DNA from: Malachius bipustulatus
Lineage: Eukaryota > Arthropoda > Insecta > Coleoptera > Melyridae
Assembly: GCA_910589415.1 (NCBI GenBank)
Contig: OU342632.1
Coordinates: 51,635,341 to 51,699,340, forward strand
Direction of reading: 5' to 3'
DNA: 64,000 nt
A program made the position numbers and the translations under genes. The notes under the pieces are model-generated. The model ran no database searches. It was not told where the DNA came from and saw nothing but the letters and a program-made list of their open reading frames with translations. Numbering within the stretch: position 1 is the stretch's first letter; each line of letters opens with the position of its first letter. Below are positions 57,265 to 64,000 of this stretch, one piece after another.

Positions 57265-57780
57265 AGGTAAGCAGCCGTATCTTGGGAAGTATTGGTCCTA
57301 GAAACTCAAAATAAAAGATTTTATAACATAAGTGATCACGAGAAATTCACAGAAAATATTTGCAAGATGGCCGCTCTTCCGCAAACACCAGAAGTTGACA
57401 GCTACTTCATTATTTTAATACCCTGTATATTATTATATTTTTAAATCGTCTGAGGAATTCGAATACAGGTGGTTTTCACCACAAGAATTTAGATTAAGTG
57501 GTTTATGATTTATAAACAAGTAGGTAAATATCGTAATTTTCATATTTCGAAACCGTTTACTACGAAAACTTCTCAAGATATCGTAAAACAGCTTGCATGT
57601 CCCCATCTTAAGTTTTCACATGGTATCCTACATGTTGTTTAAATTTTAATACAAGGTGATGAAAATTATCAGTTTTTTCATCACACTCATCGAATTCATA
57701 AACCACTGAATCGTATTCGAATTTCAATTTGAAAATATAATAATATATGGTTCAAAGTGATACAGGATGGTACCGTGTCA
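57265..57780. mobile_element. Eroded relative of the 42238 fold-back element
   Basis: The left arm matches 42260-42650 (CAAGATGGCCGC, TACAGGTGGTTTTCACCA, AAGATATCGTAAAA). The central core CAAGGTGATGAAAATTATC is at 57652-57688. Most of the right arm is deleted, and the sequence jumps to outer-arm words after it. Confidence 0.75.
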
Positions 57781-57934
57781 TTTTCATCTTGATTGGATAC
57801 ATCTTCTTCAACTAAATCAGTACTTTTTAAATATTTACCTATTTGAATTCTTCTTTTTCGAGGCCAGTCTTAATACAAACTTTTTGATCGTGTCCTCTGA
57901 AAAAGCATTACTTGTATATTCTTGTAGTTAGATT

Positions 57935-59102
57935 CCAATAAAACACAGTTTGGTCAATGAGTATAATTTAATATAGGTAATTGAAAAGTCGGTCGAAATG
58001 TAAACAGACAGTTTTTGCGAGGTTGAAGTGACACTTCTTGGGTGACACATCGCATGTAATTGATGTGCCTTCAGTCATTTATTACAATTGACTTTTCAAT
58101 CACATTGGATAGTCTTCTTTTTTTAGTCTTTGTCTTTACATTGGACTTAACGTTAAGCACACTCAGCCACGTATTTTGCCCTGCGTGTGTCAGCCGAGAA
58201 GAGAACTTATGAGTTTTGACCGAAGGTTTTGACAGTTGACATGTTAATTGCCTTCCATTTTGTTGGGCCGTCGCAACGATACTGATAGTCCATTCCAACC
58301 TGAACCGCTTCACGGGACAGGATTGTTTAACCCCTTTTTAAATTTTAACTAATGCAATATTTCAGAATTTTCATGTAGGTAATTAGTCCACTTAAAACCG
58401 GTTCGTTATAGAACCTTTGAGTCTTCAACTCCAAAAACGCCGATCCTGTTTACTTGGAACAGGATTTTTCAAATTTTATTTTTATGTTAGTTTGGCACGT
58501 GTATGTAAGAGATTAACAATTTTTACACCTGGTTAATTAATACTCTTTTTGTCTTCGTTATTTACATTTGCAATAATTGGATTGCTACTATTCATTTCTC
58601 ATATATATATATATTCGTTTGAAATTACAAATTGCAGTCTTACGATTAACATGTTGTTTAGTTTATTAAATTACATATGATTGGTTTCGTCGATCATGGG
58701 GAAAAGAACGATCTGTAGGATATTCTGATGCGATGTTGACATCATGGTGAAGCATTTGCTTTGAGAGATATAGTCTAGGGAAAACCCCATTAAAAAACCT
58801 ATGATTAGTCATGATGCTATGGATTCTGTTCAGCTGACAAGTGAGTACTTTACCATCAATATTTTATACTCTTGATTCTATTTTTTACATCTAACACCAA
58901 TGCTTACTATCACCAAATAAGAGTAGGTATACCATTTACATCCATCGTTTATCTCACTTTTCAGCTGTCCTGAAGATGGGTTCATAGCCCGACACCGGTC
59001 GACAGACTTTTCAATTATATTAAATTATACTCATTGATCAAACTGTATTTTATTGGAATCATTACTGAGTATACTTGGACCAATCCACATTTATATTGTA
59101 CT
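57935..59102 (+). mobile_element. 1.17-kb hammerhead-bearing element with inverted ends and tail
   Basis: 10-bp TAGTTAGATT copies at 57925-57934 and 59103-59112 flank it. The ~65-bp left end (CCAATAAAACACAGTTTGGT...AATTGAAAAGTC) is the inverse of 59006-59058. The right arm carries a hammerhead-like core and a one-sided ~42-bp tail (about 59061-59102). The ~950-bp body contains only a short unrecognised frame on the - strand (58071-58313). It has the same layout as the smaller palindromic copies but with a body. Confidence 0.65.
58965..59005 (+). ncRNA. Hammerhead-like core with one core mutation
   Basis: Helix I CTGTC/GACAG (5 bp), CTGAAGA, one extra T, helix II GGG/CCC, then GACA instead of GAAA, helix III ACC/GGT without loop, cleavage-site C. 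The A-to-C change at an invariant position probably inactivates it. Confidence 0.5.
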
Positions 59103-59112
59103 TAGTTAGATT

Positions 59113-59830
59113 GACATGTTTGGTTAGGATTCTATGTGAACTTGAATCGCACTTCAGACAGAGGTTGTCGATTTCAAGATGTCGATTTAAGATGGTAATC
59201 CAGACGAGATTTTGATCGTGAACAAACTTATGTCTATGTTCTCTTTTCTTTACATGATTATTTTCAGAATTGTCCATTTAAAAACGCGAAATTTCGTTAC
59301 CATCAGATGAACTTGAATATAATGTTGATGATTGCAATTTATGCTATATTTATGCTGGGCTGCTAAAATGTTCTTTTTTGGACATAGCTAATTCAATTTT
59401 ACGAATTAGGTCGTCGTTCATCGTAGCCGCATTCAGATGAAGACGCTGGAGATACAATTGAAACAAGTTGATATAGGTAACAGATCCAATCGAATTCAAT
59501 AACATCTGACTGCAAGAGTTTTGTTTTGTAATATTCCTTCCATAGTTAAATAATTATAAGAAACTATAAGAAAGGAAATTTTTTAAATTTGGAATCATAT
59601 CTATTGGTAGTCACATACGTTTGAGCTTCTTCAGAACCGGTGTTAATGTTTGAATGTGATCCTGAAGATATAGATTTAATCAGGAGTTGTTGACTTCTGT
59701 TAAATGTTCCATAGAAATGTTAAATGTCCATTTCTAAATGTAATTTTTATTGTCAGATTGTCAGATAATTTTCTACTTGCAATTCCAAATTGCAATTTTT
59801 AGACTTTTACTTCGTCGTCAGTTCTGTTGT
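59113..59830. other. No gene recognised
   Basis: AT-rich; short TTAAATGT/ACATTTAA-like words near 59700-59745. Nothing else recognised. Confidence 0.4.
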
Positions 59831-62800
59831 TCATCAAAACGGGGATAATACTATTCTATGCAGACGGCGTGTTTGAGGACGGGTTTAGAGGGGTTGTGGT
59901 GGGAATTTTCGAGTTTTGAAAAAAAATGTCGACGTTTGGGAGGGGGGAGTTTTTTTGACGTTTTTTCGATTTTTTCAAACGGTTTTTTCGCGGTGAAGGG
60001 GCGTTTTTCTTTTGTTTCTTTTACGTTTTTCGGGAGGGGGGCTAAGATGTGTTGCCGGGGAGCGCGAAAAAACCGTTGACAGTTCTGGCACTTTCGACAG
60101 CTGTCAAATGTCACTTTTTTCGAAAGGCGCGCAGGGGGAAAAGGAGGGGCGGCCCGGGTGCGCGCGGGAAAGGGGAGTTTGAAAAGGGCGGTCGGGGGGC
60201 GGCCAAAATTCCGGGGGCGGCGAAAAGGGCGGAAATCTGTCACGGCCGAACGGTACGAGGAAATCGCGTCGTTTTTCTTCGGTCGTGTCGGAATTTACTC
60301 GGTCTTCAATTGCTGAAAGTTTCGCGGCGCTGTGACCGACCGTCGCGAGGTTATTTAGGAAAAGGCTTTTTTTTCGTTTTTTCTCGGTTCTAAATTTCGA
60401 TAAATTTCGAAACGCTATAACTCGAGAACGGTGCGTCGTAAACGGGTCGGGTTTGTGGATTTATCCGTTTCCGAAGTTTTCCGATGTTTTACGAGCGCTT
60501 CCGATTTTTCCCGACCTTTTCCGAACTCCGAAGCGAAGCCCGCCGTAGGCGGCACCGACTCGACGAAGCGAAACCGACTAGGCGAACGTGACCGCGAAAG
60601 ATGAGGCAAAAAACGCGAAACGTCAAATTTGACATTTCTGACAGATGTCAAAAGTGGGACAGCGGAGCCGCGCGTTAGCGCGCAACGATTCTCGCACGTG
60701 CGGTCATTTCGGAAGCGTCTCGACGTCGGAAACGCGATTCGGCGAAAAAAATTTCGAAAAACATACAGGGTGTCCCGTAAATGTCGAAAAACCGCCCAGA
60801 CAAAATGGCCGCCGTGTTTTTCACGAGACCCGCGCCGATCGATCGCGTTTGACGGCGCGAAAAAAATTGGCGCGAAAAAACCGCGAAAATATCGCGCGCG
60901 TCTTGAGAAAACGCGAAAAACGCGTTTTAAACGCGATTTTGCCGACACGCGATTTTCGAAAAATCGCGTGAAACGGACGATGCTTCCGATCGGATTTTTT
61001 CTCGCAGATTCGGAAACGTCTCCGTTATTAGGGTGCCCGATTGGTTACCCGACGTTTCTCCGACCGTCCGTGTAGACAAAATGGCGGTCGGCGCGAAAAC
61101 GTTTGCAGAAATTTTTTTTCGCGTAGAGGAACACGGGAAAGCTATCTCCTCTGAAGGCGCCGAGAGTCGAGATTGGTGGTTACCGGGTTCGCATAGTCGA
61201 CACATGTCGGCGGTGCGTAGGCTAGGTTTAATATCGATATCTTAAAAAATGGCCGTTTTAGAGCGATTTGAAAATGGCCGACGAAAAAAAAGAAAAGTCG
61301 ACTTTGACAATGTGTGGATGACAGACGGTAACACCCACAGAGACCAAACTCGGTGTGAATGTTTACCCATATCTTGGCTACCCGACGGTACCGCAAGGAA
61401 ACCGTTCCGATAATTCTTGCAAAAGTTATTATTGATCGTTTTTCGGAAAACACTCGGAAATTTGCGAAAATCGCGAAAATTGCGTTTTTTCACGGCCGGA
61501 AAATTTCAAGATGGCGCGGGAAAGTTGGTGTGTGAAAATTTTCAAAAATTTTCACCGGGATCATCAAATGACGTGTATAGCTCTACAAAATAATTGTTCC
61601 GATGTTTCCATGTTTGACAACTTTTCCAAGATGGCGGATTAAAGTCGAGGGTCAAGTTTTTTGTAGACGTTTGCGGGAAAGCTATCTCCTCTGAAGACGC
61701 TGGGCGTCGAGACAGGTGCTTACCGGGTTCGTATAGTCGAGACATGTCGGCGGTGCGTAGGCTAGGTTTAATTTCGATAACTGACAAAATGGCCGTTCTA
61801 CAGTGACTTTAAAATGGCCGATGTAAAAAAGACAAATTTCGACTTTGACAGTTCATAAATGACAGGCGGTAATTACGAGAAACGTCAAACTCGGTGTGTC
61901 GAAAGATAGTTTTCTTGGCCATCCGCTGGTACTCAAACGAAACCATTCCGACGTTCCGTTTAGAAATTATTAAGGATCACGTCCGAAAAAACACACTTTT
62001 TTTCGTGATTTTTTGAGAAGAAAATTCGAAATCAACGCCATCTTAAAAAACTTACCGCGTCAAAAATATCCGCGAAATTTGAACAAAAATTGCTTCTGTT
62101 GATTGTCAAAGCATGTAGTGACACGACGGTGTGTCCAGTCTATACACGTTTCTCGGAAAATGTCGGAGTTACAGGCGTTTCAAAATGGCCGACATTTTTG
62201 ACGTAATTTCGACTTTGACGTTTCTAAAAATTGACATTTCGAAAAACTTGCAACGGCATGTCAAGGCCACATGTATTTCCGTCATTTTGATGTATCTGCC
62301 AACTCTGTCCGGTTGTTTTTAACAAAATGGCGGCTGATTTAGTTGAATGGAGACAATAGCTTTTTTGCCGTTTTAAACTGAAAATACAAATTTCAGAGCA
62401 CTTTTCTAAACCTTCCTGTATACAAACTATAAGTGATATCGAAACCAACTCAACTACCAGCGATAGACAAAGCACGCAGAAACATCGTGTTACCATTCGT
62501 TTGCGCGGTTTTTTCAAAAATGGCCGAGCTACGAGCGTTTCAAAATGGCCGATTTTTTTTGAAAAAATTTCGAATTTGACGTTTGAAAAATGACAGTTGC
62601 GATTTTTTCCGGTGCCTCTTGCATCAATATGTCATTGCTGCACGCTTTTCCTGTACGATGAAACCAAAATCTGGCCGCCATCTTGATTCTTCGATTTTAT
62701 CTAATTTTTTGTGTGTGCAAAAACACGTGTCTTTTTCCGATTTTTTCCAACTTTTCAATTTTGACATTTTTTAAATGACAGTTTCAATTCTTTTTTCAAA

Positions 62801-64000
62801 AACATTTCGTGAGGGTGTCGTAGCTCGGAGTTTTTTCGTTCCTGTAAAATTACAAAATTTCCGCCATCTTGATTTTCCGAATCGGCGAAAATTATTTCCT
62901 CGGTCGTGTTTGCCAAATTTCAGCAAAACCTAACATTTGGACGCCATTTTCTCCGGAAATATGCACGCAAACGAAAAACGGATTTCGGATCTGAATTAAA
63001 CGCGCTCCCGACGTGCCAAGCTGCGAATTTCAGCCGTTTCTATTTTTTGAAATTTTTTATCAAAAATTTGAATGGTAGAGCCTATGAATTTTTTTGATCA
63101 CAAATTGTTTCGTCGTTTTCTCCGGAACGGTGAAAGTTTTTGGGAAAATTTTTTTTTCGGTCGACAGAGTTCGTCGATGAAAAGGGTAACGTCGAACTGC
63201 GATCGAGAAATTTTCCAAAATGGCCGCTACAGACGCTTTTGAAAATTCGCAAAAAAAAAATTTAAAAATCAACTTTGACAGCTTATAGGTGACAGACAGT
63301 CACGTCAATTGCGATGAAATTTTGCAGTCTTCAAGAACCGTTTCTCAGCTACACGTCGATACCTTTTCGATCATTCCCCGACCGACATGGCCAAAGTGAC
63401 GGTCAAAAATGTCCGAGCGGTACAATTTCACGTTTAAAAACTTCACGATTTTCGACCAAAATCAATGAAAATCAGCTATGTTTTGGATTTTTTTTTCTCG
63501 GTAATTACCGTACATCGGGACTCGCGGATCATTTTAGCAGGGTAGTAGAAGAGTTGGTCTGTCGGAATTTTCAATTTTTGTCGCTAAAATTTTCAAAATG
63601 GCGACGCTGTGAATTTTCGAAAATGGCCGATTTTTGCTCCTAATTTTTGGACTTTGACGTTTGAAAAGTCGCATTTTCGTTTTTTTTTCGAGTTTTTTTT
63701 TACGACCACGTTCAAGTTAAGGAAAATGCCTTTCTTTTTGAATTTAAAAAAAAAATTGTATCGCGACTTTTAACGTCACAGCGATTTTTTTCGCTGAAAA
63801 ATAAAGAAGTTCGTTCACGATTTTTCGCATTTGGCATTTTATATTTGACACTTTCGATTGTTTTGCCATTCTTTTTTCACGGTCAGGTTCGAATCGCGGG
63901 TATTCTCTTCAATTTGAAAACGGCAAAAATTATTTCAACCATAAATTACACAGCCACCATCATAAATTTTGTTACAGAGAAAAACGATGTTTTTCAATTA
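59830..64000. repeat. GC/CpG-rich tract of degenerate 350-540-bp tandem units
   Basis: Composition shifts abruptly at about 59,830 from AT-rich to CpG-rich (many CGCGAAAA, TTTTCGCG). Longer repeats are visible: GGGAAAGCTATCTCCTCTGA followed by CATGTCGGCGGTGCGTAGGC occurs at 61135 and 61676, 541 bp apart. A recurring module, CAAAATGGCCG..CGNTTTNAAAATGGCCGA followed by TTTGACGTTT..TGACAG, starts near 61245, 61787, 62170, 62517, 63217 and 63594. Open frames here, including 60415-60948 (-), have biased Arg/Phe/Ser composition and no domain. A CAGGGTGTCCCGTAAATG end lies at about 60770 without a partner in the window. Confidence 0.65.

Noticed and set aside
59630..59650. Hammerhead core on the - strand (CTGAAGA)
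   Set aside because: No helix II and no GAAA at the right distance.
60415..60948. 177-codon open frame on the - strand, the longest in the GC-rich tract
   Set aside because: Strongly biased Arg/Phe/Ser composition, overlapping frames on both strands, no domain; expected from few stop codons in CpG-rich sequence.

Overview
The window reads as an AT-rich arthropod (insect) genome. The one host gene I can support is a rhodopsin-family neuropeptide GPCR on the + strand, of which three internal exons lie at 9896-9987, 26146-26426 and 41373-41519. Together they encode about 173 residues running from the second extracellular loop through TM5, TM6, TM7 and helix 8. Its DCW/PWG/AYVTW signature and NPWIY motif match the vasopressin/oxytocin (insect inotocin) receptor family. 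The 5' exons (TM1-TM4) and the C-terminal tail exon were not found here. Inotocin receptors are kept in beetles and some other insects but lost from flies, which fits a beetle-like source; this is inference.

Almost everything else is intronic or flanking mobile DNA. The two introns inside the window are 16.2 kb and 14.9 kb. The largest class is fold-back elements beginning CAGGGTG and ending CACCCTG, flanked by TA (444-1169, 3791-4469, 4474-5676, 16033-16793, 40208-41058, 42238-43260, 45404-46983, 54055-54921 and others). Many carry a second, inner pair of the same ends, down to a 36-bp minimal palindrome that also stands alone at 25570-25605. The element at 6611-9827 has the same ends and TA flanks and encodes a DDE transposase with exactly 82 residues between the second D and the E (DD82E, the Sailor-type group of IS630-Tc1-mariner). 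Its two reading frames join if a 63-nt GT-AG intron is removed. It is the natural candidate for mobilising the fold-back family.

A second system is a set of short elements carrying hammerhead-ribozyme motifs. A canonical type I hammerhead lies on the - strand at 45968-46011 inside a 455-bp tandem-repeat (retrozyme-like) element. Hammerhead-like cores also lie in inverted-repeat elements at 30699-30991, 36915-37221, 41797-42219, 49026-49400 and 57935-59102. Each has a unique tail at one end and a 10-13-bp target-site duplication, resembling non-autonomous Penelope-like elements. A further solo core is at 36358-36396. Helix III is a loopless self-complementary stretch in every one, which suggests they act as dimers.

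Older debris includes a mariner-type transposase with a deleted catalytic core (1996-2818), a jerky/pogo-type DDE transposase pseudogene with a zinc-finger-like tail (10616-12095, -), five decayed non-LTR reverse transcriptase fragments, a tRNA-derived SINE head (24028-24200), several other MITEs and small minisatellites.

From about 59,830 to the end, composition changes sharply to a GC- and CpG-rich, gene-less tract made of degenerate 350-540-bp units marked by AAAATGGCCG pairs and TTTGACGTTT/TGACAG blocks. It contains a CAGGGTGTCCC end at about 60,770, so it could be a satellite, the inside of a giant element, or a regulatory CpG island.
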